Positions 1 through 11,336 of a stretch of DNA of 64,000 nt are shown in pieces (position 1 is the first letter of the stretch; each line of letters opens with the position of its first letter). Both the position numbers and the translations under genes were made by a program. This DNA is from Gnetum montanum. Taxonomy: Eukaryota; Streptophyta; Gnetopsida; Gnetales; Gnetaceae. Location of the stretch: NCBI GenBank assembly GCA_015680685.1, contig MNCI01004609.1, positions 169,788-233,787 on the forward strand, in the 5' to 3' direction. The notes below the pieces were generated by a model, which was not told the DNA's origin, made no database searches, and saw nothing but the letters and a program-made list of their open reading frames with translations.

Positions 1-44
1 AGAGCTTCACTATGCTACTAATAAATTGGTGCTTAAATGTGGAT

Positions 45-362
45 AGTGTGTGCATTTATATATGCTTCGAGAAACAAAGCATCGATGCATATGTACTAAT
101 GCATCTAAGGATGCATCAACCACCATGCATCGATGGCTATGTCAAGGAGAATGTGTTAACTCATTTGCATCAATGCATCTAAGGATGTGTTGATGGTCAT
201 ACATCAATGGGGTTGCATTGACACATATACATCAATGCATCCAAGGATGTGTCAATGGTCATGCATCAATGGGGTTGCATCAACATATATGCACTAATGC
301 ATCCAAGGATGCATCGACTATCATGCGTCGATGGGACTACGTCGATGAGGCTACATCAATGC
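45..362. repeat. minisatellite, about 62-bp unit, ~4 copies
   Basis: A core reading aatgcatcyaaggatg recurs at about 98, 172, 234 and 296. The last three are spaced exactly 62 bases apart and the first by 74, so one unit carries a 12-base indel. Each unit also contains a variant of catcaatggggttgcat. The units have diverged mainly by C/T and G/A changes. Similar short atcgatg/ttgatg words occur in the U3 part of the solo LTR near 55.32-55.44 kb, so the array may be an expanded LTR U3. Confidence 0.75.
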
Positions 363-1087
363 AATTTATCAACATGTGACATTTTATCAGTCACAAAAAG
401 GGACACATTGATAAACTGTTAAGAACAAGCAAGATATTTATTGAGCATGAGCTACAATTTAGCTAGTTGGCTCATACACTTTGCATCTTGAAATATTGAA
501 TTTAAAGTCTAATACCAACATGCTTTGCATCTTAAAATATTGGGTTAAAAGCCTAACACTAACACCCTAATGTTAACTTAAAAGACACATTTAAATTAAT
601 TGCTTTCTTCTTTGAGGAAAAACAAAAAAAAATATTTATCATATTGTGAAATTTACTTAACTAAGATTGTGTAGTATATGATTGACACAAAAACTAGAGA
701 AAATGTGTTCTTTCATGCTTTGATACGGTGCAAAGTTTAAGGTACACATCTAGATCTACCTCCTCATTCTAGCAATGATTATCATACATTTGCTTCTATG
801 TGGCATGTCAATCTTAAGCTATGACCATATTCATGCATATACCATATCTTTCATGGTTTAATAGTGTTTTGAGGTGTCACACTAGCCTCCACGTGTTGTA
901 AAATTACTTATATACTGTTTGAAAGCATTGTGGTAAATATAAGATCTTGTAGCCACTTTATTCCACATAGATAAGAATAGGTAACATCCACCAAAATATA
1001 GGTCATCACTTTGAACATATTTGTGTCAAAGCAAAATTAAATGCAAATTAGAGCTTAGAAAGTGTGGTTAAACTTGAATGTGTAATG
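363..1087. other. AT-rich sequence, nothing recognised
   Basis: No open frame of substance, no LTR end and no recognisable transposon protein were found here on either strand. It is the pre-insertion flank of the composite element that starts at 1,093. Confidence 0.5.
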
Positions 1088-1092
1088 GTTGG
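1088..1092. repeat. target site duplication GTTGG (left)
   Basis: The five bases before the outermost LTR end at 1,093 are GTTGG. They match exactly the five bases after the outermost LTR end on the other side (14,805-14,809). Confidence 0.8.
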
Positions 1093-1353
1093 TGATGAGC
1101 GGCAAGGTACCCCTATGTCCAACCATATGAATCATAAGCATTCATGCACAATCTAGTCAAATTCCATGGATGGGACTAGTTGTGGCATCTAGATCATTAT
1201 GCTCTAATCATAGTTCACTATCTTTCCACTTGGACTAGTGGTAGCTTTGTCATGTATGATTTAGTCCAAAGTGAGGTGTATGATGTTGTCTAGTTTCTAT
1301 GCTACTCTTCATGAAGATAAAGAGATAAATTAATTAAACTAATGAATGATAAG
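1093..1353 (-). repeat. truncated 3' LTR of the composite element
   Basis: It matches the last ~260 bases of the LTR at 4,706-5,578 (ends tgatgagcgrcaag on the plus strand). The match stops at about 1,353, within aatgaatgata, where internal sequence (agcctataaaag) begins. The upstream two thirds of the LTR, including the TATA box, are missing. An internal deletion that joined post-gag sequence to mid-LTR explains it. Confidence 0.8.
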
Positions 1354-2024
1354 CCTATAAAAGTTGCAAGGAACATCACTTGGCCTTTTCTCCAAGGGAG
1401 GAGCTTATTATGGCACACTGATTACATTTTTTTTCTCTTTTTCTCTTGTTTTTTTTAGATTCTAAGAAGTTGCCAACCTTCAGGCATGGGTACATGTATT
1501 TCTAGTGGGACCCACAGAATTTTATTCAATGCTAGTTTAGGTTACTCATGCTTCCATTTTTCATTAGATCTAGAAGGATATGGTTATAACCTTAGCAACA
1601 TGATAGAACATATAGAAGTGGCTAGAGAGAATTCACAAACCCCCTTAATGTCACACCCTACACATTCCACCTTGGTTCTACACTCTTTTGTCTGGACATA
1701 ATGATTATAGATTTATTATTAGTTTGGATGATGAAAAAGGTAACCATTATGACTAGGGCAAGAACCTCTTATGAATGGAATGGGTGGATGGATGTCGTGG
1801 TCATAATGTTTGAATAATCAATCCCTTATAACTTGACAACATAGATAAAACCTCACCTCATTGGCAAACATGATCAATTTATTCACAAGCAAGATTATTC
1901 AACAAAGGAAATGAAACAATAGCTAGAAAAAATCAAAATAATTAGGAAAAATTGGATCAATAAATAGAAGAATGACAACAAATTGTAAAACAAAAAGATG
2001 AAAAGCACTTAGAAATCCTGAAGA

Positions 2025-4581
2025 TTAGAATGGTGGGCAACCCCCATGACTAAACATTTGGCTATGGCTAGGATTAATAAGTGGATGAGTAGGATCCATG
2101 CATGTATGAAACATTGGTAACCATTCATGCCCTAGCCATGGGATGTCTATTAGTGGTATGGTGGCTAAGTAGAAAAATTGTTGGCCACAAACTTGATGGT
2201 TATATGGATGGTGGGCCAAGGTATGAGGTACGTTAACATTATGGATGGCAGGCCCACGATTGCACCCTTGATCATGATATGGTATGCATGGATTTATTTA
2301 TCTTCCCATGCTTGTAGATTCATTGGTTGGATTTTGAATCAAAGTACTAATGGATGGTGGCCCCTATGTACAATCAAAGGACGTCAGTTGAGACAAGGAA
2401 GGTGGTGCACCAGATTGGCCTTGTGTTGGCTCAGTTGATGTGGTGGGTCCATGCATGGTTTGTTTTATTCTATGGCCTTTCCTCTAGAAGGGGTGTTTCC
2501 TACATTGTGGTTGAAACCCAAGAGTGTCAGCATGTCTATCCACATTTGCAAAATAGGTGGCACTCATTTGTTGATATTGGGATGCTAAACCTTTGTGTGC
2601 TACTAGCGGTGGTATATAATGAGGTGGATTATGAGAATATTAAGGATAGGATGGATGGTAAGAGGCATGAGGTGGTTATCCTTCAAGGGATGTCATGGGT
2701 TAATGGTACTCAAGAGAGTGGTAGTGGCAATTGGAAGTAGAGGATGTAGAACTAGTTGGAGATATAGGGTGTTGAACATAATATTTGTGCAATTTCAGTA
2801 GATATAGCTAATTTTGGTGTGGCCTCCCCCATGACTGTGGTTGCTACCACTACAGTTGGTAACCATGTTGAGGCTAGTAATAAGTCCCCTTAGGATGGTA
2901 CAATCAATTGTGGGACTATCTATAATTACCTTGTGGGAGAGGAAATCTCCTAGGCATGTGCTTTTGCAAAAACTTCAAATTTAAGGCACCTACCCAATAC
3001 TCCTATAGATGCAACAATATGGGGCATTGGCCCTTCGTATGGTCATATATGCATAGGTCACATCCATTATCTTTGTCTATGGTTAAGTCTATAACCTCAT
3101 TTTCTTTAGCCATTTTTCCTGTTTGCTAAACAGTGTTCTTGGCTATTTCTTGGTTTTGTATCCTCTGTTTATTGTGATTGCCTAGCTTGTTTTACATGAT
3201 CCTCTTCATGACTATATCAATAAGATTTTTGATGTTTTCACTTATCCATTTGGACATCCTATTAAACTTTGCTTCTAGGTCATTGATAGACTCTTGTAAT
3301 GACAAGGTTTGTTGTGGAATCACCTTATCGAGAGTAGTTTCATTCTTCTTATCATAGATCTAGACCTCCTTCGATTGAAGAGTGATATTTCTCGACATTC
3401 ACCCATTTGCATATCTCTCCTTCTTCTTTTGCCACATAATTTATTAGCTCTTTGATCTAATGGGCTTGAATTTCATATAATTACCCTAGGACATACATCC
3501 CAAGGATCTCCCTTGTTTCATTACGAAGCCCATCTATGATGTGGAAAAGTTGCCTTTCCTCAGAGAACCCATGGCCTGGGCATCTATTCAATAAGGCATA
3601 ATATCTATATAAGGCCATGTCCAAGGGTTCATGTTGTTCTTGTTTCCACTCTTGGATCTATCTCCTTAGGTTGGACACTCTTGCATAGGTTTGGTATTTC
3701 TCATTGAAAAATTCTAGCATTATAGACCATCGTTGAATTGAATTTGGTCTCTATGATCTATACCTCATTTGGTCTTTATCAATTAGTATCCTAAGAAAGA
3801 GCTTAAGCTTTTGCCATCCACTTTCAATGTTTTAATAAGCATAGGCATTATGGAAGACTTGTAAATGCTATTATGGATCTGAATCATAGCCTCCTACAAA
3901 TCTGGGAATATTGCTCATGCCAAGCTTAGGTAGACAACTCTTTTTGTGATGCCTATGAGATATCTTAACTACCTCTGTGATATGCATTAGTCTCTTAATG
4001 GCTAGTAAGGGTTCATCATCATCAAATAGGTTGTCAGGGAAATTTCTATCTCTATTCGTTGGATCGTGATGATGATATCTTTGACCTTTCCCATGGGTTT
4101 AATTCTGGTTTTTAGTCCAACCTTTTAATGGAGCTCTATCTCTATACCTATGTTCATCTTCGTGAGAACTAAACGTTGAAGGGAAAGAGGAAGATGAGGA
4201 ACTAGAAGAATTTCCATGGCTTTTATGCTATTCTTTAGGGTCCTTTTATTTATTATTTATGGGTTTTAAGGAGGTCTTAGGCCTTGAGGCCTCCCCTAGT
4301 CTAGGAATTACATCATTTCCTCTAAGATTGTTTGCTTTAGGTGAATGTAGTTTTTGAGTGTCGTTAGGGTGGTTATGATAATAAGAAACGCCTACATAAG
4401 GTTGATCACTCTAATCTTCTTCATCATATATCTCATTAGTTTTCCAATAAATGTGGTTATGATCATAAGAAATCCCTACATAAGGTTGATCACTCTAATC
4501 TTCTTCATTGTATATCTCATTAGTTCTCCAATGAATGTGTTCACTATATAGTTCATAGTCATTTTCATGTAAGAGAGACAT
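2025..4581 (-). pseudogene. gag polyprotein relic, copy 2
   Basis: Gag would form the retrotransposon capsid. The start ATG at 4,581 lies about 100 bases after the PBS, and the first residues (MSLLHENDYELY) match the sister copy at 13,820. Recognisable in order are a charged serine-rich N-terminal part, the gag core and a proline/histidine-rich C-terminus ending SHGGCPPF. The frame is broken by many stops and some shifts, most stops being TAG or TAA where the sister copy has a sense codon. An 84-base in-frame duplication near the N-terminus (about 4,370-4,540) is absent from the sister. The C-terminal boundary is approximate. Confidence 0.7.
4372..4540 (-). repeat. 84-bp tandem duplication within gag copy 2
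   Basis: Two adjacent copies at period 84 (for example ataaggttgatcactctaat at 4,396 and 4,480) duplicate a 28-residue segment containing SDQPYVG. The sister gag at 13.7 kb has one copy, so the duplication arose after the two internal regions separated. Confidence 0.85.
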
Positions 4582-4686
4582 CGTTGTTGGTTTATGGTGT
4601 GTGATTTAATATTTTCTAAAAGACATATCATTAATACCTTTTATAGTGATCTTGTATAATATATCTTATCTAGATAACTAGCACCA

Positions 4687-4704
4687 TCCCCAACAATGAT
4701 GCCA
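4687..4704 (-). other. primer-binding site, tRNA-Asp type
   Basis: On the minus strand, directly after the LTR end and one base, the sequence reads tggcatcattgttgggga. This is the plant tRNA-Asp 3'-end complement (tggcgccgttgccgggga) with a few changes, and primes minus-strand DNA synthesis in Athila-type elements. Confidence 0.8.
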
Positions 4705-4705
4705 A

Positions 4706-5578
4706 TGATGAGCGACAAGATACCCCTATGCCCAACCATACAAATCACAAGCATTCATGCATGATCTAATCCAATTCTGTGGATGGGACTAATTGTGGCA
4801 TCTAGATCATTATGCTCTAATCATAGTTCATTGTCTTTCCACTTGGACTAGTGGTAGCTTTGTCACATATGGTTTAGTCCAAAGTGAGGTTTATGATGTT
4901 GTCTAATTTGTACACTACTCCTAATGATGATAAAGAGATAAATTAATTAAACTAATGAATGATAGAAAACAAGATCTAAACTAGCCTATGTGTGATGAGT
5001 ATCCCCACTTAATCATCCATACACATCTTAGAGTTCGTGAGGCTACTTTTGGGATTGCTAAGCGCATGTCACTGGTTATGCTAAACAATAAACTTCTGAA
5101 TTACCAAGCATCTACACTTAAACATTCATGAATAAGGCATACACATTCTACTTAATAACAGGAACATTAAATAACAATAAATGAAAACATTTAACTAAAT
5201 AAAGTAGTAAATAATTAACAATTAAAAGCAATAACAATCTAAGTGGATGCTGCAATGATGGGAGTAATCTTGATCTTTATTGCCAGTTATGTAATGTGTC
5301 CAAGTACATCACACTCAAACAAAGGTGTCATATGATTACAAACATCACACTGTGGGCATGCATTGGGAATAACAAATTCTAGAGAGAAGCAACTAAAAAC
5401 TAAAACTATCTCCCTACTTCTTACATTCTACCTCCTCTCATCTGAGTGCCTAATTATTATATTTATAGGCAAATTTAGATGAGGTGATGTCAGATATCCG
5501 ATGTCACTTATTGGCTTCGATGTTAAGTATGCGACATTGAGTCTCCAACATTGAGGCCTACCAAAGGATGACTCATCA
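4706..5578 (-). repeat. middle LTR of the composite element (873 bp)
   Basis: Minus-strand ends are tgatgagtcatcc and ...gctcatca. A TATA box (minus tataaat, plus 5,461-5,467) and aataaag-like signals lie downstream of it. A PPT abuts the upstream end and a PBS the downstream end, so it serves as 3' LTR of one internal copy and 5' LTR of the next. Confidence 0.85.
5461..5467 (-). promoter_or_regulatory. LTR TATA box
   Basis: Minus-strand gcctataaatata sits at the same place in the LTR as cctataaata in the other Athila/Tat-type LTRs here (30,691; 49,129; 50,217; 14,701). Confidence 0.55.
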
Positions 5579-5868
5579 TACCCCCATAACTAAATGAAAA
5601 CTTGTCCTTGAGTTAAAAAAAATTAGGAACATGTTCCTTACAAAATATTGGTAGGTATGAAATTATTAATTGACTTAAACAATGAAAAAAATAATTGACT
5701 CTTTGCATGCTGCAGAGGTGTCATACAAAAATGGGACACATTATTACAAAAAAAAAACAAAAAACAAAATTGGGAAGCTCATGTGGTGCCTAGAGGTAGT
5801 GGCTCTTCCATCAGCTGCTTTCCTTTGTCGCCAAGCTATTGAAATTTGTAGTGATTGATCAAGGCCTG
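5579..5868 (-). mobile_element. 3' noncoding end of internal copy 1 with polypurine tract
   Basis: On the minus strand it ends atgggggta directly before the LTR (5,587-5,579), the same PPT as the 30.6-49.9 kb element has at 48,994-49,002. The upstream 100 bases also resemble that element (shared words aatattttgtaagga and aagttttcat). It is cut off at 5,868 by the LTR of an inserted element. Confidence 0.8.
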
Positions 5869-6664
5869 TGATGTGTGGCAAGGTACCCCTACACTCAACC
5901 ATATGAATACGAGCATTTGCACGTGCGATCTGGTCAAACTCCAAGGACTAAGTGCTTACGTGCCTTATGGAACACCTAAGGTTAATCAGTTGCTATCTTC
6001 CCAAGCTAACTTGTATTTATCATGGTTGTATGGTTAAGTGAACTTGAGGTATATGATTTTTATATCTTTTATGTTTTTATCACCTATGCTAAGAGGGGAA
6101 AGGGTGAAGAGACTAATTAACTAACTTTCACTAACTAAGCTCTAATTATCCTAGCATCATTATCCGTTCCCACTTGCCATTCACACCTTGAACTAATGCA
6201 ACGCTAATGGGATTACCAAAAGCTATTTGTTACTAGGATTACCAAGCATAACGCACATGCTCAAAGCGATTGTACTGAATGCACTTAACTATGAGAGTTG
6301 AGGGTTGAGAGAGATTAAGTCATTAAGAAAGCATTTAAACATTCAACAATAATTAAAGTCCTATTTAGCTTAGTCCATATGTTGCAAGGTTTATCCAAAT
6401 GTTCGTCTTTATTGCTGTACATAATTGTGTGCTCATGTATAAAATTTCTCGAATAAAGATCTGTTCACTTTGGGACTCCTATTGCAGGCACATGGAAATT
6501 ATTCTAACTCTGGAATGGAAAAATGGCAAGAGTTTGGCTAAGGTCTAGATCTAGATGGAGAAACAAGGGAGAGTTGCCTCTTATTTATAGAATTGGTGAT
6601 GGGATGCGATATCGCGTTCCATCAACCTACAACTTCTCTTCCCCTATCCTTGGATCATGCATCA
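5869..6664 (-). repeat. LTR of a second minus-strand element
   Basis: It has the general family layout (end ...ggtaccttgccacacatca, TATA at 6,583-6,589, aataaag-type signals near 6,410 and 6,455) but a sequence distinct from the composite's LTRs. It matches the plus-strand fragment at 28.2-28.62 kb. No PBS follows its 3' end at 5,869, so it is a 3' LTR with its internal region to the right. The right boundary (tgatgcatgatcc on the minus strand) is inferred. Confidence 0.65.
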
Positions 6665-6759
6665 TCTAGGCTGCTATGTCGATGTGTGCTAGTGTTGGTA
6701 CATGCCAAGAACATGGCAATTGTGGAACATCTAATTCCCCTTTACATACCACACTACAA

Positions 6760-9267
6760 ACTGTTGTAGTTCTTTCTTGAAAGTCCTAGCTTTGTCCCTA
6801 AGCTCATGATAATTCATCAATCTTTGAGCTACATTTGAGGCTATATCCTTTTGTCCCAAATAATTGGCTTTGACCACCTCTAACTATGAGTTTGCCACCT
6901 ATAGCTTTTGCAAAGCATACTTTTGATTTACAAACTCTTTCTTATATAGTGCATAGGTGATTGCCACTTGCTTCTCTAGCTCATTTTGGGGATGACTTGC
7001 TATAAACATGGGAGGGTTGACATATCTAAGATTAGTCAATGCCATGTATTCCTTTAGATCCTCTATCTACAGGTCCTTGTTTTTGACTTTTTCTTATTAG
7101 ACCAAGGCATAGCTATCCAAGATCAGTTGCCACTCAAGGTTTTGTGCTGATAAAGAGCTAATGTGGGCTTTGGTGGATTTCTTTTTCATTGATTTGCTTA
7201 TACATGCTAACTTGGTCGTAGAAGTGTTCTTTCAATTTTTCATGCTTTTTGGCCTCATTTTACCACACACTAATTTCAATTACTAACTTTTGGTGAATAG
7301 CACAAACCTCCTCCATGGAGACGATTCTATTCTTCCAAGCTGATCTATTCATGTCTTGGTTGACCCTCACTAGTTGTTCTCGTAACTTGTGGATGCTCTC
7401 TTCTAGGCTGTTCTTTTGTTTCTCCATAGTGGTCAACCTGGAATTTTTTGTAGCAAGCTACTTATTCTCCTCTTGTATGGTGATCAATGCCTTTTTATAC
7501 GCATGAGATGATGCATCGATAACAGAGGTATTCCAGACCGCTGTCTCCTTCTCTTGCTCAGTAGCTACACTCTCCTTTGTTAGCTTAGTAAGCTCCTTTG
7601 TTCTGAATTGTTTGAGTTGGTCTGGCATAACAAAATGGGTAGGACTCTATCATTCAACTCACAGAGCAACCAACTCTTCTTGTAATCTTTGTATTTCAGC
7701 TTTTGCATGTTTTGCCCTAACTTTTGCCATGACCAACTTGAGTGGTGATGAGGTTTGATTGAGTTGCAGTGACATTGCTAGGGATGTTAAACAAAGTGAT
7801 CATTACTTGGTCCATCTACAGTAATCGATCCAGCATGTCCTCATGCACCACAGGAGTCATTGAAGTCCTAGCCAACATTTGTGCATCACTGGTTCCTACT
7901 AGATCTATCGAGGGCATAATAGACATATTGAATGACTCCTTGATGTGATTAGTGATCACCTCTATTGCACCTACTACATCCCATGTTGTAGTACCATGAC
8001 TATGGCACCTTCTCTAGTTTTCAATGTTACTTGGAAGGATGTGGCATTCCCAAAGATCTAGCATGACCATTGGGATCCTTCTCCTCCTGACTGTATTGAG
8101 ATCTCCCTCTGCGTTGGGTCAGTTGATACGATGGATCGTGCAACGTTGTCCATGACTTGGAAGAGATTAGACTCATCCTTGCTTCCCCAACTGATTATTT
8201 TAGTGATCTTTGTAGATGGCTCATCGAATGCTTGTAGTCTTATGGTAGTGGTAGTGGTGAAGCTTGTGCTTGTGGACGTTATTCAGGCTTGTGTTGCATT
8301 TCTATTCATGGCTTAGCCTCCTTCTCTGCTTCTTGTTCCTTACCAAGATCTTTTCTTGGTGCTACCTATTTTAGGAGCTCAGTGAAGGAGGCATTCTGTG
8401 CCTTCCTAGGGATATCAGTAGTATATTCCACAATCTCAGTGTGCTTGCATAACTTTCTAATTAAGTAAGAAAATGGAAGTGTTGGTCTCCCTAACTTTGT
8501 TTCTTCAAATTGTCGTTGGATTTCAATAAAGTAATATTGGGAAAGATTGGCTGCAAATTTACCCATTAAAATGGCACTTCCCCTAGTCACATAAGTGGAA
8601 ATTTAATTGAGCCCTTTTGTGGGAAATAGGTGGTACATCCCAATCTTGAAGTAGGTTTTTTTTCTAGAGTAATTTCATTGTATGTCTTATCCTCCTTGTT
8701 GTATGCCTGTATCAGCCACAATTTTTCTGTTTCAAGGTCAAATCTAGTTGACAGGTGATCAAGCTTAGTTCCTTTATTAGATAGGTTGAGAGCTACAACA
8801 ATTTCTTTGACTGAATAAGGGACAATCACCCCATAGATGTTAATGATGGTGCCCTCATCCTTATTATGCCAGAACTAATAGCTTTTGCCTATGTACCATT
8901 CACCACTGTCTAATAGGATGGGCCATAATGGGGATGCCTTGAGTTGTGTTCAAACCGCCTTTGGAGCAAACTTCATGAATGGGCTGAAGTTCATTTCCAT
9001 TATGACTAAAGCCAATTTGGACTTTTTCAAGGTGGCAGCAAGGTAGTTAGGGGGCAACATGAGATGTTGTCCCTATTCAGGGGTTAGTAGGTCTACCACC
9101 TCTTCTTGAGTCAATTGCTTGATAGTAGGAGCCTCTTGGTGAATACTAAAGGATTAGACCTCCTACTCAGCATGCTCCACATGTTCGCCTTGCTAACTGT
9201 AGCCACCATGTCGATGCTTAGTGGCTCTCTATGAGGGTTCACCCTGAGCACCTCTCTTTGGGGCCAT
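6760..9267 (-). pseudogene. long retroelement-associated ORF: plant-transposon-protein-like domain plus coiled coil
   Basis: Function unknown. A start MAPKRGAQGEPS at 9,267 lies in frame with a globular part of about 230 residues containing LTQEEVVDLLTPE, IYGVIVPYSVKEIVVALNL and, after a frameshift near 8,590, GKFAANLSQYYF and LPFSYLIRKLCKH. These resemble the pattern of the 'putative plant transposon protein' domain found beside Athila elements (valine/phenylalanine stretch before a leucine-rich helix, then LPFPSLITxLC). I judge this from memory of the family. The C-terminal half (about 7,700-6,760) is rich in E, K, Q and L, with coiled-coil character (TMEKQKNSLEESIHKLREQL). Most interruptions are TAG or TAA at likely CAG or CAA codons. 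It may be an env-position ORF, since it lies just before the 3' LTR. Confidence 0.5.
8978..9089 (+). repeat. arm 1 of a 112-bp perfect inverted repeat
   Basis: Every base is the reverse complement of 9,647-9,758. It lies inside the ORF relic, where the protein reads sensibly, so this arm is probably the genuine location. Confidence 0.9.
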
Positions 9268-9646
9268 CTACAATCAAGTAAAAACCAAGTGTTACTAAGG
9301 CTATGTTTGTTATCATTAATTAATTTATACCTTACTCGTAACCTTAGTTCATTAAGTTCATAATCCATATGATTACAGGGTTAGCAAAATTTTCAAGAAA
9401 AATCCCCAAAAAGTGTCTATCTCCTTTTACAACCCTTCACAACTAGTTCCTTTTTTATTATATGTGGCTTATAATAATGGTTATGGCCCCATGGGTTGGA
9501 AAAATTAGATTTCTAGCATTAATGTGAGTGATCTTTTATTATAGCTCCTAAGGTTCTCAACATTTTTACCATTATGATACCTTTCGGGTGATAGCAAATT
9601 TCAGCAAGTCGACACAAGGCTTTTATAAGGCCACACATCTCATTTT

Positions 9647-9758
9647 TACTAACCCCTGAATAGGGACAACATCTCATGTTGCCCCCTAACTACCTTGCTG
9701 CCACCTTGAAAAAGTCCAAATTGGCTTTAGTCATAATGGAAATGAACTTCAGCCCATT
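9647..9758 (-). repeat. arm 2 of a 112-bp perfect inverted repeat, ending at N
   Basis: It is identical to the reverse complement of 8,978-9,089 and ends immediately before the single N at 9,759. Perfect identity among decayed repeats, plus the N, points to a misjoined or gap-filled contig end rather than a biological palindrome. Confidence 0.9.
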
Positions 9759-10659
9759 NAGGTGAACACCCTAGGTTTAGATAGATTCGAACGACATGAA
9801 AATGGAAGCGATAGAGAGCTAAATATCGCAAGTAGAAGATAGATGTGTAGAGCTCTAAATTGCGAGAAAAAAAGTTCAATAACTCCCCTAGTAGCAAATG
9901 AAGAAAATGAAGTTCAAGTGCCATGGGAATCATATATTTATTCTTTTTGTGAGACATGACGTTGGGTACATGACATCGAGATCCAAAAATTTCCTTTTGA
10001 TAGGGCCACTGAACATGCAAACTAGAGCTCTATGATTGGTTAGAAAGTTTGAAGTTAAGTCCATTGATTTAGGGTAAGTGAAAAATCAATTTGAGACACC
10101 AAAAGTATGATAAGATGAAGTCGTCAACATGGAAATCACTAGAATGAGTAAGAAAAAGGCATTGAAATCGAGGTTATGGGATAGATTTGTTTTATGATAA
10201 GGGAAATAATAAAATGTAATAATGTGAGCACTTGGAAGGTGAAAAGTGATGTGGGTATGTTAAATAGATACAAGTCACAAAAGTTGCACAAGTGAATCCT
10301 CCCCAAAGCAAGCTCTAGCCCATGATGCCCTTGTGTAACCACACCTAAAAATGTTCATAGGCACTAAAGGGGTTGAATGTAATGCTGACCTATAAAACAA
10401 AAAACACATGTAAAAACTACTAAATTGAGATAATAATTCTATGTTACACAAAACCACAAGCCATGATTATCCAGACAATAAGATGAGATGGATAGTAAAA
10501 AGGATTTTAGAAATTGGAACATGAGGTCTTACCATGGGCACAATGAAACCTGGTGTGTTATTAATGGTTAAATAACCATGTGTCCTTCTTTCTAAGATTC
10601 AAACCAAGTCCACACCACATCGCAGTGACATCACATTATTTCATCACATCAGCAGACAA
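9759..10659. other. unassigned sequence after the N
   Basis: I see no LTR, PBS or transposon protein. A minus-strand open stretch up to 10,020 crosses the N and has no recognisable motif. If the N is an assembly join, this stretch may not adjoin the left side in the genome. Confidence 0.4.
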
Positions 10660-11336
10660 CCATAAGCCTATCAGAGTCGTGAGGAGGAACATCACTTGGC
10701 GTTTTGTCCAAGGAAGAACTTAGTATGGCACACTGATTACATATATTTTTTCTCTTTTTTTTTCTTGTTTTTGTTTTTTTTTGAATTTTGGGAAGCTGCC
10801 AACCTTCAAGCATGGCTATATGTCTTTCCAGTGAGACCTGCAAAATTTTATTTAGTGCCAATTTAGGTTACTTGTACTTCCATTTTTCGTTAGATCTATA
10901 AGGATATGGTTACAACCTCAGTAACATGATAGAACATACAAAAGTGGCCAGAGAGAATTCACAAATCCCCTTGCTGTCATACCCTGGTTCTGCACTCTTT
11001 TTCCCATACATAACAATTATAGATTTATTATTAGTTTGGATGATGAAAAAGGTTACCATTATGACCAGGGCAAGAACCTCTTATGAATGGAATGGATGGA
11101 TGAATGTCGTGGTCTGAATGTTTGAATAATCAATCCCTTATAACTTGACAGCATAGAGAAAACCTTACCTCATTGGACAACATGATCAATTTATTCATGA
11201 GCAAGATTACTCAACAAAGGAAATGAAACAAGAACTAGGAAAAATTCAAAGAATTAGGAAAAACTAGATCAAGAAACAGAAGAATGACAAAAAATTGTAA
11301 AAAAAAAAGATGAAAAACATTTAGAAATCCTAAAGA

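Larger units (their letters stand above)
1354..4705 (-). mobile_element. internal region, copy 2 (PBS, gag relic, no pol)
   Basis: It aligns along nearly its whole length with 10,660-13,944 (shared landmarks include aacatcacttgg at 1,373/10,690 and the gag start). It contains the gag relic and about 650 bases downstream of it that look noncoding. No protease, RT or integrase motif was found, so this copy could not have been autonomous. Confidence 0.75.
6665..9646 (-). mobile_element. internal region of the inserted element (3' ORF region)
   Basis: This is sequence upstream of the LTR at 5,869-6,664 in the same orientation. It contains one long broken ORF (6,760-9,267) and no gag, RT or integrase motif. 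The rest of the element, including a 5' LTR, is not visible. The right side runs into a suspicious perfect inverted repeat and an N. Confidence 0.5.

Noticed and set aside
2178-2801. Overlapping plus-strand open stretches of 60-128 codons
   Set aside because: They lie antisense to the gag relic at 2,025-4,581, and the same sequence in the sister copy (11.5-12.1 kb) does not keep them open.
9727-10020. Minus-strand open stretch of 97 codons
   Set aside because: It crosses the N at 9,759 and arm 2 of the perfect inverted repeat, has no motif, and probably spans an assembly join.
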